From assembly GCF_022869785.1 (NCBI RefSeq), contig NZ_CP094997.1, positions 4,092,001-4,156,000 on the forward strand: a stretch of 64,000 nt of DNA, given 5' to 3'. Source of the DNA: Dyadobacter chenwenxiniae. GTDB taxonomy: Bacteria > Bacteroidota > Bacteroidia > Cytophagales > Spirosomataceae. This document shows positions 27,009-35,836 of the stretch, in pieces. The notes beneath the pieces were generated by a model. That model was not told the origin of the DNA. It ran no database searches and worked only from the letters and a program-made list of their open reading frames with translations. The translations under genes were made by a program, and so were the position numbers. Every line of letters begins with the position of its first letter. The first letter of the stretch is position 1.

Positions 27009-27109
27009 GGCTTTCGGCAGTCGGCCTTCAGCAATCAGCATTATGTATATTTGACATTTTAACATTTAAGAAAAAAAAGCCGAAGGCTGACGGCCGACAG
27101 CTGAAAGCC
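27009..27109. repeat. Heptad-repeat hairpin (CRGCNNT), copy 2
   Basis: Arm 1 (27009-27039) reads as CGGCAGT, CGGCCTT, CAGCAAT, CAGCATT. Arm 2 (27079-27109), on the other strand, reads CAGCTGT, CGGCCGT, CAGCCTT, CGGC. The arms are mostly complementary over 31 bases around an A/T-rich loop of about 40. It sits between two permeases of one presumed transcript and would form a strong RNA hairpin without a following T run. Confidence 0.75.
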
Positions 27110-27115
27110 AAAGCC

Positions 27116-29572
27116 CTACTCGCTTTTCAATGACTTCACAGGATTTGTAATGGCCGCCTTAATCGCCTGCGTGCTGACCGTGATCATGGCAATAATAACT
27201 GCCAACGCGCCGGCCGCTGCAAACATCCACCATTGAATGCTGATTTTATAGGCAAAATCCTGTAACCATTGATTCATAATATACCACGTGAGCGGAGTTG
27301 CGATCAGCATGGAAATGATCACCAATTTGATAAAATCACCTGAAAGCAAACCTACAATGCTGCTAATGGAAGCACCTAAAACCTTCCTGACACCAATTTC
27401 CTTTATCCGCTGCTGCGCCGCAAAAGCCGCCAAACCGAACAAACCAAGGCACGAAATCAAAATGGAAATGATGGTAAATGAATTCACAATTCTTGCCGTA
27501 CGCGCATCGGCTGCATAATTACTTTGGAAATCCTGATCCAGGAATGTATAAGAAAACGGCTCGCCCGGAACCACCGACTTCCATTTGGATTCCATGAAGG
27601 GAAGCACCTGGCTGACGTCCTTCGTATTGACGTGGGCAATGATGTAATTATGATTTGAATTCGCGCTCAGGAAAAAAGCATACGGTTCAATGGCTTTATG
27701 CAGATCCTGGTAATGAAAATCTTTCACCACGCCCACAATTTCAAGCGACCCAATGCCATTTTCACCCATATTGAAGTCAAGATGCTGCCCAACAGCCTTT
27801 TCCAGAGGAATGGCGAATTTCCGTAACGTTGCCTGGTTGACAACTATTTTATTATTGGTATCACCAGGAAATGCAGCGGAAAACATGCGTCCGGCGGCCA
27901 TTTGGAAACCCATCGTTTGCATAAAATCCGGCGCAACCCAGTTGGTTTTTATTAGCCGATCTTCTTTCACACTTTGCCCCGGCAAAAAAACTGACATATC
28001 GCTTGGGTTCAGAATGCCTGGGTAAAAGCTGGTTCCCGATGCCGCAGTAATCTGATTATTCTCCAGCAACTCATTACGGAGGGCAGTATACGCTTTCCTG
28101 GATTCCTCACTGCGGAAGGGAATTACGATTTGCTGCTCTTTGGCAAAACCCAATGGTTGCTCCTGCATGAATTTGATCTGACCTTGAATCACCATGGTCG
28201 CCACAACCAAACCGATCGAGATCACGAATTGAAATACAACTAACCCTCTTCGTAATGCAGTGGCCGACACCGAATTGACAAATTTGCCTTTGATTACATC
28301 CAGCGGATTGAAAACGGAAAGATAAAAAGCAGGGTAACTGCCAGCCAGTAAACCGGTAATGAATGCCAGAACAACAAACGAGGCAATGATCTCCGGCATC
28401 AACAATTCTGTTAGCGATAATGTTTTATCGGAAAGCTGATTAAAGATTGGAAGAAACAAAATTACAAACGCAGCTGCAATGATCAGTGCCAGGAATGTCA
28501 GCACCATTGATTCGCCCAAAAACTGACCGATCAGACCGCTTTTCCCCGCGCCCATTACTTTTCTCATGCCCACTTCCGCCGCACGTTTCGCTGAGCGCGC
28601 TGTGGCGAGGTTCATAAAATTGATGCATGCAATGAGTAATGTAAATATGGCAATGGAGGCAAGTACGTAGAGATAAGTCGTACTGGTTGTGGGGGTTACA
28701 ATTTTATCGATTTTGCTAAAAAGGTGAATATCCTTCACCGGCAGCAATGCAAGCTTTTTATCATAACCTGCGATTTTTAAATCCTTGCGGGCATATTTTT
28801 CAATAAATGAAGGAAGTTTCTGGCTGAATTTTTCTGCGCTCGTGCCTGGTTTAAGACGCAGATAATGGTAAAACATATTGTTATTGGTAAAATCCAGATC
28901 TGGCTGTCTCAAATAATCGCCTACCCAACCCACTTGCAGCGAGACGAAGTAATTGGCATCAATGTGCGACCTATCGCCCTGACTTTTGAAAACACCTGTC
29001 ACCCGAAAATTTTCATTTTTTCCTGTTTTCCCACCAATCCGGATTGTTTTATCGAGCGCCGGTCCACTTCCGAAAATCTTCCGCGCAACTGCCTCTGAAA
29101 GTACCACCGAGTGGGCATCATTTAGTGACGTTTTAGGGTCGCCTTCCACAAATTCATAGGTGAAAACATCAAAAAACGTGGAATCCGCATGGATCCCCTT
29201 CGTTTCATAAAATGATTTTTCGCCTTGCCCGGGTTGATTTACAGTAAAAAGCGACTTGTCTTCCAAAAAATTTTGCCAAAGCCTCGTGACCTGGACCACT
29301 TCCGGAAACTCCATTTTTACAGCTTGTGCATAGGGTGCCGGGCCCCGCGGGTTATCCATTTTCTCACCATTGGACTGGACATTCTCGCTACGGAGAAGAT
29401 AGAGGTCGTTAATGTGTTCGTGGTGTTGGTCAAAGGAAATTTCGCTTTGAATGTAAAGCAGCAACAACATGCAGCAAGTCATGCCCACTGACAGTCCGAA
29501 CACATTAATGGCGGAAAAGAGCTTATTTTTAAGCACATTCCGCCATGCAATTTTGAGATAGTTTTTAATCAT
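27116..29572 (-). CDS. ABC transporter permease, MacB/FtsX type (array member 10), first of its unit
   Basis: 818 residues, the longest copy. Start MIKNYLKIAWRNVLKNK. The first coupling helix is RAAEVGMRKVMGAGKSG, with Ala replacing the Lys/Arg found at position 3 elsewhere; the second is RIKEIGVRKVLGAS. The C-terminus is also distinct: STQAIKAAITNPVKSLKSE where most have FQSIKAALMNP. Before helix 2 it has DIHLFSKIDKIVTPTTSTTY. It has a full activator-dyad pair at 29757-29792 and a -24/-12-like promoter, with the longest leader (about 93 bases). A truncated PIN-like gene ends six bases from the dyads. Confidence 0.93.
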   Translation of the reverse strand: MIKNYLKIAWRNVLKNKLFSAINVFGLSVGMTCCMLLLLYIQSEISFDQHHEHINDLYLLRSENVQSNGEKMDNPRGPAPYAQAVKMEFPEVVQVTRLWQNFLEDKSLFTVNQPGQGEKSFYETKGIHADSTFFDVFTYEFVEGDPKTSLNDAHSVVLSEAVARKIFGSGPALDKTIRIGGKTGKNENFRVTGVFKSQGDRSHIDANYFVSLQVGWVGDYLRQPDLDFTNNNMFYHYLRLKPGTSAEKFSQKLPSFIEKYARKDLKIAGYDKKLALLPVKDIHLFSKIDKIVTPTTSTTYLYVLASIAIFTLLIACINFMNLATARSAKRAAEVGMRKVMGAGKSGLIGQFLGESMVLTFLALIIAAAFVILFLPIFNQLSDKTLSLTELLMPEIIASFVVLAFITGLLAGSYPAFYLSVFNPLDVIKGKFVNSVSATALRRGLVVFQFVISIGLVVATMVIQGQIKFMQEQPLGFAKEQQIVIPFRSEESRKAYTALRNELLENNQITAASGTSFYPGILNPSDMSVFLPGQSVKEDRLIKTNWVAPDFMQTMGFQMAAGRMFSAAFPGDTNNKIVVNQATLRKFAIPLEKAVGQHLDFNMGENGIGSLEIVGVVKDFHYQDLHKAIEPYAFFLSANSNHNYIIAHVNTKDVSQVLPFMESKWKSVVPGEPFSYTFLDQDFQSNYAADARTARIVNSFTIISILISCLGLFGLAAFAAQQRIKEIGVRKVLGASISSIVGLLSGDFIKLVIISMLIATPLTWYIMNQWLQDFAYKISIQWWMFAAAGALAVIIAMITVSTQAIKAAITNPVKSLKSE

Positions 29573-29674
29573 GGCTAAACTTTCTTATTAATGTTGATAT
29601 CCGTCAAATCCAGCGATATCATTGGGTTGAAGAGGATATTTTATTTTCCATAGCTAAATAGATATTTCTACCTA

Positions 29675-29690
29675 ATGAATAATTATACCA
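29675..29690 (-). promoter_or_regulatory. Candidate sigma-54-like promoter for permease 10 unit
   Basis: On the minus strand TGGTATAATTATTCAT. GG and the TT of the -12 box have standard spacing; C of TGGCA is T and the final GC is CA. The distance to the activator dyad is 67 bases. Confidence 0.42.
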
Positions 29691-29756
29691 CCGCAACGGA
29701 ACGGATATTAAGCTATTGATTAACAGTTTCTTAGATTTAGTTTAAAACAACAAAAG

Positions 29757-29792
29757 TGTCCAGTTTCGGACACTTTTGTTCGGTATTGGACT
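29757..29792. promoter_or_regulatory. Tandem activator dyads (UAS) upstream of permease 10
   Basis: Dyad A TGTCCA-GTTT-CGGACA (29757-29772), spacer CTTT, dyad B TGTTCG-GTAT-TGGACT (29777-29792). Each has one departure from the consensus. The spacing is the same 20 bp as at the other sites. Confidence 0.68.
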
Positions 29793-29797
29793 GGTCG

Positions 29798-29971
29798 TTA
29801 TCCTAGTTTGCGGGTCACGCCCATGTATTTGTTCATCCGTGCATATTCGAAGATAATTTCGTCCAGATCCGTTGCTCTCCCTATTGATGACCAGTGAGCT
29901 GAATGAATGTGCTTACCAGCAAAAAAATCAACCCATAAGGGCGACAAATTCATGTCAATTAAAATCTTCAT
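29798..29971 (-). pseudogene. Truncated DUF5615 PIN-like toxin remnant
   Basis: 57 codons from the ATG at 29969-29971, overlapping the stop of the DUF433 gene (ATGA). The product, MKILIDMNLSPLWVDFFAG through HSAHWSSIGRATDLDEIIF to YMGVTRKLG, matches the N-terminal half of DUF5615 proteins, which normally have about 110 residues. It stops just where the family continues into the second acidic motif (VTxDxDF): here VTRKLG and a stop. Asp6 is kept and the later Asp residues are lost, so a PIN-like nuclease activity is unlikely. The stop lies six bases from the activator dyads of the next permease, so a deletion or recombination at this junction probably cut the gene. It is too short for usual length filters. 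Confidence 0.75.
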
Positions 29972-30195
29972 GCGGCTAAAAACGGCATTTCAATTTCCTC
30001 AGAGCGCCAGGCGGCATAGGATAAGGCTTGTTTAATATCCTCGATTTCAATGTATGGATACGCTTTCAAGATATCTTCAAATGTGCTGCCAGAAGCCACA
30101 AGGCCCACTAAGGTTCCTACTGTAACCCGCATTCCGCGTAGGCAGGGCTTGCCCCCCATCATTTTCGGATCAAAAGTTATTCGGTCTAAATTCAT
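29968..30195 (-). CDS. DUF433 antitoxin-like protein
   Basis: 75 residues with the complete DUF433 signature: ITFDPKMMGGKPCLRGMRVT at the start, then a winged helix-turn-helix-like part (VGLVASGSTFEDILKAYPYI, IEDIKQALSYAAWRSEEI). DUF433 proteins are commonly paired with DUF5615 PIN-like proteins as VapB-like antitoxins. Here the partner is present but cut to half length, so the antitoxin may now act only on its own promoter. A TATTTTTG -7 box precedes it. The gene reads in the same direction as the permeases on both sides. Confidence 0.85.
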   Translation of the reverse strand: MNLDRITFDPKMMGGKPCLRGMRVTVGTLVGLVASGSTFEDILKAYPYIEIEDIKQALSYAAWRSEEIEMPFLAA

Positions 30196-30217
30196 AAGAT
30201 CTGCATTCTTGTGTTCT

Positions 30218-30225
30218 CAAAAATA
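30218..30225 (-). promoter_or_regulatory. -7 element TATTTTTG of the DUF433 module
   Basis: On the minus strand a perfect TAnnTTTG box ends 22 bases before the ATG at 30195. No -33 TTG at the ideal distance was seen. It is the fourth toxin-antitoxin-like module here with this type of box. Confidence 0.42.
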
Positions 30226-30308
30226 ACCAATATTCCAAGATTTGCCTAAACATTTTGCATCACGCTGATCGATGTTAAAGCCAGCGCAGTCAAGCCGACT
30301 ATCATTAA

Positions 30309-32699
30309 TTATTCCGTTTTCAATGACTTTACCGGGTTCGTAAGTGCAGCTTTAATGCTTTGAAAACTAATTGTGACCAGTGCAATGACGATTGCCGTTG
30401 AGCCAGCCATTGCGAAAAGCCACCATTTTAGATCAATTTTGTATTCAAATCCACGCAGCCATTTGTCCATAAAATAATAGCCGACCGGTGAAGCCACAAC
30501 AATTGAGATTAAAACCAATATTAAAAAATCTTTCGAAAGCAGTGAAACAATGGCGGTTACGGAAGCGCCCAACACTTTTCTGATCCCGATTTCCTTCATC
30601 CGCCGCTCAGCCGTGAATGTAGCTAGGCCAAACAATCCCAGGCTTGAAATAAGCACGGCTATGGTCGTGAATGTATTGAACAATGTGGCTGTTTTGGCCT
30701 CGTTTTTATAAAGCTTATCATAAGTTTCGTCCAGGAAATTGTATTCCAATGGATAATTGGGAATCATTTCTTCCCAAACTTTTTGCGTAGCCCGAATCGC
30801 TTCGGCATCTCTGCCCGGCTGCGCTTTTACATAAATTCCAAAGCTCCACGACAAGTCATTGAACAACACTAGCGGTTCGATCTTTTCACGCAGGCTTTTG
30901 TAATGAAAATCTTTCACAACCCCTATCACTACACCCTTTTTACCCTGAAAATTAAACCGTTTGCCGACAACCGGCTTTTTAAGCATTAACTTTTTAACTG
31001 CCGTTTCGTTGAGCACCACATTCTGCTTGTCGGTTAACCTTTTATCATCGAACCAGCGACCTTCGGCTATTTTTAACCCAAACATTGATTGAAAATTGGA
31101 CTCGACTGCCATTTGGGAAACAACTGGATTGAAATCCTTTGGCCGACCATCCCAATCATACGATCCTGTGGTGCTGCTATTGATCTGCACAATACTCTGA
31201 CTCGAAATGGTCACATCCGCAATACTCGACTCACGCAAAAGCTGCTCTTTGAAAGTGGCTGGCTGTATTTTGTTCTTCATCGCCCATGGCAACCTCAAAC
31301 CAAATGCGTGCGCCCGGTCATAACCCAGCTCTTTTTCCCGAATAAATTTCATTTGCTGAAACACGACCAGCGCCGAAATGAGAAAAACCACGGTAACCGT
31401 AAATTGCAAAACAACCAGCCCTTTCCTGAAACCCGCATTCGAAGAACCCAGAACGTTACTTCCGCGGAGAATTTCAAACGGTCTAAAAGAAGATAGCAAA
31501 AGCGAAGGGTAAATGCCTGTCAGCAGGATTGCGGAAACAGTGGTTCCCAGCAGCACAAACCAAAGCGGCTTGTTCGAAAATGAAAGCGCAAAACTTTTCT
31601 CTGTAACATCATTAAATACCGGCATTAACGAATAAATCAGCACCAGTGCCAACCCAAAAGCCATCAGGCAAGTCAGCACAGATTCTGTCATAAATTGTGC
31701 AAAAAGATGCGAATGTTTTGCGCCGAGCAACTTTTTCACCCCCACTTCTTTCGATCTGACACTGGCTCTTGCGGTTGTAATGTTGACGTAATTGATGCAC
31801 GCCACCAGCAAAATAACCAGGGCCATGCCAAAGAAAATGTAGATCGTCTTCCTATCGCCCTTACTCTTGTCTGAACCCTGGATTTCTGTGTTGAAATGCA
31901 TGTTTGCCAAAGGCTCCGCTTCCAGCACGATATCTGACGAAGGATTTCCTTTGTCGTCTTTTTTAAACTTGGAAATCAGTGCGGTCAGTTTGGCAGCAAC
32001 CTTTTTGCGGTCGGCGTCGTGCCTGAGCAGAATGAATGTCTGATAGTTAAACTGGTTCCAGCTCTTATCACCTTCATAAGTCTTCGGATTGGCCAGATAA
32101 GCACCCAGCGGCAAAATATAATCATATTGAAAGCTGGAATTTGGCGGGTTATTTTTATAAACTGCCGCAATCGTGTAGTCGAGCGTATCGATCCGAATAA
32201 TCGTTCCGGCCACATTCGGGCGCCCGAACAATTGCTGCGCTTTGGCTTCTGTGATAGCAACATTTCGGATAGCCGAGCGAAACTGCGCGGCCGAACCATC
32301 CACAAACTGATAGTCAAACAGGCTGAACCAGTTTGTATCCACATACACTGCATTTTCGCCAATGATCTTCCGGTCACCAATGCGGACAGGGAGGTTAGAA
32401 GCAGCATTAACACGGCTTACCGCTTCGATTTCGGGAATAACCTTCGTTTCTTCGGCCAGCAAAAGCGGTGTGTTGGACCAATGCCAGGTTTCCTCTTTGC
32501 TTACTTTTAAATGCGTAACGATCCGGCTGATCCGCTCTGACTTCGCATGAAAATTATCAAAGCTCAGCTCATTCTGCACCCATAGCAGGATGAAAACGGC
32601 CGCCACCATTCCTCCGGTAAGTCCGGCAACATTCAAAGTGGTGAATAAGCCGGCACTCCGCAGGTTTCTTAAAGCGATCTTAATCTGGTTTCGAAGCAT
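30309..32699 (-). CDS. ABC transporter permease, MacB/FtsX type (array member 11)
   Basis: 796 residues. The leader MLRNQIKIALRNLRSAG and the first helix (GLFTTLNVAGLTGGMVAAVF) differ most from the consensus. The first coupling helix is RSKEVGVKKLLGAKHSH, with Lys for the otherwise invariant Arg of VRK; the second is RMKEIGIRKVLGAS. Before helix 2 it has MHFNTEIQGSDKSKGDRKT. The tail is ALTNPVKSLKTE. It follows array member 12 after 20 bases with no promoter, so both form one transcript. It is the last gene before the DUF433 module. Confidence 0.93.
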   Translation of the reverse strand: MLRNQIKIALRNLRSAGLFTTLNVAGLTGGMVAAVFILLWVQNELSFDNFHAKSERISRIVTHLKVSKEETWHWSNTPLLLAEETKVIPEIEAVSRVNAASNLPVRIGDRKIIGENAVYVDTNWFSLFDYQFVDGSAAQFRSAIRNVAITEAKAQQLFGRPNVAGTIIRIDTLDYTIAAVYKNNPPNSSFQYDYILPLGAYLANPKTYEGDKSWNQFNYQTFILLRHDADRKKVAAKLTALISKFKKDDKGNPSSDIVLEAEPLANMHFNTEIQGSDKSKGDRKTIYIFFGMALVILLVACINYVNITTARASVRSKEVGVKKLLGAKHSHLFAQFMTESVLTCLMAFGLALVLIYSLMPVFNDVTEKSFALSFSNKPLWFVLLGTTVSAILLTGIYPSLLLSSFRPFEILRGSNVLGSSNAGFRKGLVVLQFTVTVVFLISALVVFQQMKFIREKELGYDRAHAFGLRLPWAMKNKIQPATFKEQLLRESSIADVTISSQSIVQINSSTTGSYDWDGRPKDFNPVVSQMAVESNFQSMFGLKIAEGRWFDDKRLTDKQNVVLNETAVKKLMLKKPVVGKRFNFQGKKGVVIGVVKDFHYKSLREKIEPLVLFNDLSWSFGIYVKAQPGRDAEAIRATQKVWEEMIPNYPLEYNFLDETYDKLYKNEAKTATLFNTFTTIAVLISSLGLFGLATFTAERRMKEIGIRKVLGASVTAIVSLLSKDFLILVLISIVVASPVGYYFMDKWLRGFEYKIDLKWWLFAMAGSTAIVIALVTISFQSIKAALTNPVKSLKTE

Positions 32700-32719
32700 T
32701 GCATTTCGGTTTTAGGGAT

Positions 32720-35104
32720 TTATTCACTTCTCAATGATTGGACTGGATCCAGCATAGCTGTTTTCAGACTTTGGTATCCGACTGTCAGAATGGCTACGCT
32801 CATCGCCAGCAAGGCTGCAACTGCAAAGTACCACCATGAAATGGATATGCGATAAGGGAAATCCTGCAACCAGATGTCCACTGCATAATAGGAAAACGGT
32901 AACGCTACGACAATCGCAATCCATACGAGTTTGATAAAATCGGAGGATAACAATGCTGCAATACTGGCTGCGGAGGCTCCCAGCACTTTTCGAATGCCAA
33001 TTTCCTTAACCCGTGTCTCAGCATTAAAGGTGGCCAGGCCGAACAAGCCGATGCAGGAAACAAAAATGGATAACATGGCTGCCAGCGTGATCATTTGTTT
33101 CCATTTCGCCTCGGATTCGTAACGCTTCCGATTTTTTGCGTCTTCAAACTGATACTCGAACGGCATGAACGGCACGTATTTGCGGAATATTTTTTCAACC
33201 GTTTTTACTGTTTCTACCGTGTTTCCACTCGCTAACTTTAAAAACAATGTGCTCTTTCCATAATTCGGGTCCTGCGTCATCAGCAAAGGTTTTATTGTGT
33301 CTTTCAGCGATGCATAATGGTAATTTTTCACCACGCCTATAACGGTCATTTTCTGGTTTTTCCATTCAAAATTGATGACCTTACCGACCGGATTTTCCCA
33401 GCCTGCACGCTTCACAAACGCTTCATTCACCACAACCGATTGCATTGGGTCGGATGGGAAACTTTTGGAGAAATTACGGCCTTTTACTATCGGAATTTCG
33501 AGGGTTTTCAGGAAGTCATCATCGACTCCGATGTATCCAAAATCTATTTTACCTGTCTCAATATCACCAAGTGTGCCATTATAGTTGCCATTGAAAGCAC
33601 CCACTTTTTCAATTCCCGCAATGGTCTGCAATTCTTCTTTGACAACATCCAGATATTGTTCCCCTGACATTCCGCGCCCCAGGCTAAAACTCATCAGGTT
33701 TTTATCGTTATAACCCAGGTTTTTGTTAGTCAAATATTCGAATTGAGAATAGATGACGATGGTGCCGATAACCAGACAAACCGACAATGAAAATTGGAAG
33801 ACAACCAGGCCTTTCGTCAGGTAATTTTTCTGCGTCAGTTTGGTGCGGTTGTACAATGTTTGCGCAGGACTGAAACCCGAAAGCACTAATGCAGGATAGA
33901 AGCCGGCAACCAGTCCTGTAATGAAGAATAAGGCGAAATATCCGGACACGAGCTTCATATCCAGCAGATAAGAAAGCGCCAATTGCTTATTGGCCAACTC
34001 ATTGAAAGTAGGCAAAACGGCGAGCGTTAAAATGATGGCGAAGGAGAAAGCGATAAACGACAGCAGGAAAGACTCACCAAGAAACTGATACATTAATTGT
34101 TTACGCTGACTTCCCACCACCTTGCGAATGCCAATTTCCTTCGCGCGCTTTAACGATCGGGCGACGGTTAAGTTCACAAAATTGATACAGGCAATGAGCA
34201 GTATAAAGATCGCTATGCCGGAAAGAATGTATGAATAAATTGGACTGCTGCCGCGACCAAGTCCATTCCGTAAATCGCTTGTCTCGCTATCCAAATGAAT
34301 ATCCAGGAAAGGCTGCAGGCTGAAACTGATCTTCTGGTCGAAATCTTTGATCTTGCTGATTTCCTCTGCTGACTTGGTCTTGAATACCTGGTTTAATTTT
34401 GGAATGACCGTTCTGTAATCTGCCTTTTCATGTAGTAAAACAAAGGTGTTCATGTAAAAACCCAACCACTCCTTATCTGTCCAGCCTCTTGTAACCTGCA
34501 ATTCAAAAGGGATTACAGCACCGAATTGGATGGAGGAATTTTGCGGACACTTCTTGGCAACTCCCGACACGACCAGCTTCTCGAAGTTATCACCGATTTT
34601 CAGCTCAATCGTTTTCCCGACGGCATCCTTTGTATTAAAATATTTCTCTGCAACCTCTTCTGTCAGCACAATGGAATTGACGCTGGCAAGCACTGTTTTG
34701 GGATCCCCCGCAACGAGCGGCATCGAAAAAACGGTGAAGAAATTATTATCGGCAAAAAGCACTTCTTCGCTCAGCAGCTCATTTCCTTTTCTGGTGACAA
34801 ATGTGTTGCTCTGGGCTCTCACAATGTCCTTAATCTCCGGAATTTCCTGCTTGAAACTTGGCCCGTGAATGGTGTTGGTGCTCCCTATCGTACGGGTCTC
34901 GCGGTCGTCCGACATGGTAACTTTGATTCGGAACAGCTGGTCTTTATTCTCCTGAAAGCGGTCAAAACTAACCTCATCTTTGGTGTAAAGCACAATCAGC
35001 ATACAGCAGGTAAGCCCAAGCGACAAGCCGGCAATGTTGATAAAGGAAAAAATCTTATTCCTCGTCAAATTACGAACCGCAATTTTAAGATAGTTCTTGA
35101 TCAT
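32720..35104 (-). CDS. ABC transporter permease, MacB/FtsX type (array member 12)
   Basis: 794 residues, start MIKNYLKIAVRNLTRNK. Coupling helices RAKEIGIRKVVGSQRKQ and RVKEIGIRKVLGAS; the C-terminal end VGYQSLKTAMLDPVQSLRSE is the most divergent tail of the array. It heads a two-gene unit with member 11 but, unlike the other five units, I find neither activator dyads nor a -24/-12-like sequence in the 78 bases between its start and the divergent toxin-antitoxin module, nor a complete dyad pair inside that module. Its expression may have been changed by insertion of the module, or it depends on another signal. Confidence 0.93.
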   Translation of the reverse strand: MIKNYLKIAVRNLTRNKIFSFINIAGLSLGLTCCMLIVLYTKDEVSFDRFQENKDQLFRIKVTMSDDRETRTIGSTNTIHGPSFKQEIPEIKDIVRAQSNTFVTRKGNELLSEEVLFADNNFFTVFSMPLVAGDPKTVLASVNSIVLTEEVAEKYFNTKDAVGKTIELKIGDNFEKLVVSGVAKKCPQNSSIQFGAVIPFELQVTRGWTDKEWLGFYMNTFVLLHEKADYRTVIPKLNQVFKTKSAEEISKIKDFDQKISFSLQPFLDIHLDSETSDLRNGLGRGSSPIYSYILSGIAIFILLIACINFVNLTVARSLKRAKEIGIRKVVGSQRKQLMYQFLGESFLLSFIAFSFAIILTLAVLPTFNELANKQLALSYLLDMKLVSGYFALFFITGLVAGFYPALVLSGFSPAQTLYNRTKLTQKNYLTKGLVVFQFSLSVCLVIGTIVIYSQFEYLTNKNLGYNDKNLMSFSLGRGMSGEQYLDVVKEELQTIAGIEKVGAFNGNYNGTLGDIETGKIDFGYIGVDDDFLKTLEIPIVKGRNFSKSFPSDPMQSVVVNEAFVKRAGWENPVGKVINFEWKNQKMTVIGVVKNYHYASLKDTIKPLLMTQDPNYGKSTLFLKLASGNTVETVKTVEKIFRKYVPFMPFEYQFEDAKNRKRYESEAKWKQMITLAAMLSIFVSCIGLFGLATFNAETRVKEIGIRKVLGASAASIAALLSSDFIKLVWIAIVVALPFSYYAVDIWLQDFPYRISISWWYFAVAALLAMSVAILTVGYQSLKTAMLDPVQSLRSE

Positions 35105-35151
35105 GGCTGGAATGGTGGTAACAGTGACTAATGATTGTGTCTTTTTTTAGT

Positions 35152-35159
35152 TAACTTTG
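35152..35159 (+). promoter_or_regulatory. -7 element TAACTTTG of the second VapBC-like module
   Basis: A perfect TAnnTTTG box ends 23 bases before the ATG at 35183. A TTG at 35135-35137 is somewhat close (14 bases between) for a -33 box. Confidence 0.42.
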
Positions 35160-35182
35160 GTAATACGAAAATGCATTTAACT

Positions 35183-35431
35183 ATGGAACTGATCAGGGAA
35201 ATCATAGTGCCTACCGGCAACTCCTACACACTCAACCTGCCCGACGAAATGATCGGCAAACAGGTTGAAGTGATTGCTTTTGAAATTGGGAATCCTACTC
35301 AAAGTGCTGGTATTGAAATAGAAGCCAGGGAGCAAAAGATTGAAAAAATTCGCGAAATCTTTAAAGACAGCCTTGTCGATTTGAGCAACTTTAAGTTTGA
35401 CCGTGACGAAGCGAATAATTACGATGAATAA
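35183..35431 (+). CDS. Antitoxin of the second PIN-domain module
   Basis: 82 residues from MELIREIIVPTGNSYTLNLP; an in-frame ATG at 35135 lies before the -7 box and is unlikely. The N-terminal part is a beta-rich segment of the kind used for DNA binding in VapB/AbrB-like antitoxins (PTGNSYTLNLPDEMIGKQVE), and the C-terminal part is a charged helix (EAREQKIEKIREIF) that would wrap the toxin. It overlaps the toxin gene by eight bases. It is not closely similar to the antitoxin at 18124. Confidence 0.78.
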   Translation: MELIREIIVPTGNSYTLNLPDEMIGKQVEVIAFEIGNPTQSAGIEIEAREQKIEKIREIFKDSLVDLSNFKFDRDEANNYDE

Positions 35432-35825
35432 AATAGCTTTGGACACAAACGTCTTGGTATATCTGTATGATTTGTCTGACGAAAAAAAACGGCGAATCAG
35501 TGAGTCTTTGCTAGCAGTGAAACCGGCGATTAGCGTCCAAGTAATCTCAGAATATCTGAATGTTACCAAGCGATTGCAAAAGTTACCCAAACTTGAAGTT
35601 CTGGAAAAGTGTATAAGCTTGCTGGCGTTTTGCGACATTATCCCGATTAACATCAGGACTATGGACAAGGCTTCCTTTTTGCTCAGCAAGTACGATTTCC
35701 AATTGTTCGACAGCATCATTGTTGCCTCAGCGTTAGAAGCAAATTGCAGCATCTTATATTCCGAGGACCTGCAACATAACCAGCTGATTGAGAACAAACT
35801 TACCATCGTCAATCCATTTATATAA
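35424..35825 (+). CDS. vapC: PIN-domain ribonuclease toxin (VapC family), second module
   Basis: 133 residues from MNKIALDTNVLVY; the ATG at 35397 would add nine residues inside the antitoxin reading region and is less likely. Acidic residues fit a PIN nuclease: Asp7 (ALDTNVLVY), Glu43 (VISEYLNV), Asp96 (QLFDSIIV) and Asp115 (YSEDLQ). The wording differs from the toxin at 18334, so the two modules are not recent copies of each other. The gene ends 11 bases from the convergent end of permease 35837-38197. Confidence 0.9.
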   Translation: MNKIALDTNVLVYLYDLSDEKKRRISESLLAVKPAISVQVISEYLNVTKRLQKLPKLEVLEKCISLLAFCDIIPINIRTMDKASFLLSKYDFQLFDSIIVASALEANCSILYSEDLQHNQLIENKLTIVNPFI

Positions 35826-35836
35826 CCGCCCCCCTC

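Noticed and set aside
27009..27109. Heptad hairpins as transcription terminators
   Set aside because: There is no T run after the stem on either strand and the elements lie between genes that otherwise look cotranscribed.
35436..35712. TGGACA and TTGTTCG half sites inside the PIN toxin gene
   Set aside because: They are single halves in coding sequence with no partner at 16 or 20 bp, so they were not counted as control sites for permeases 12 and 11.
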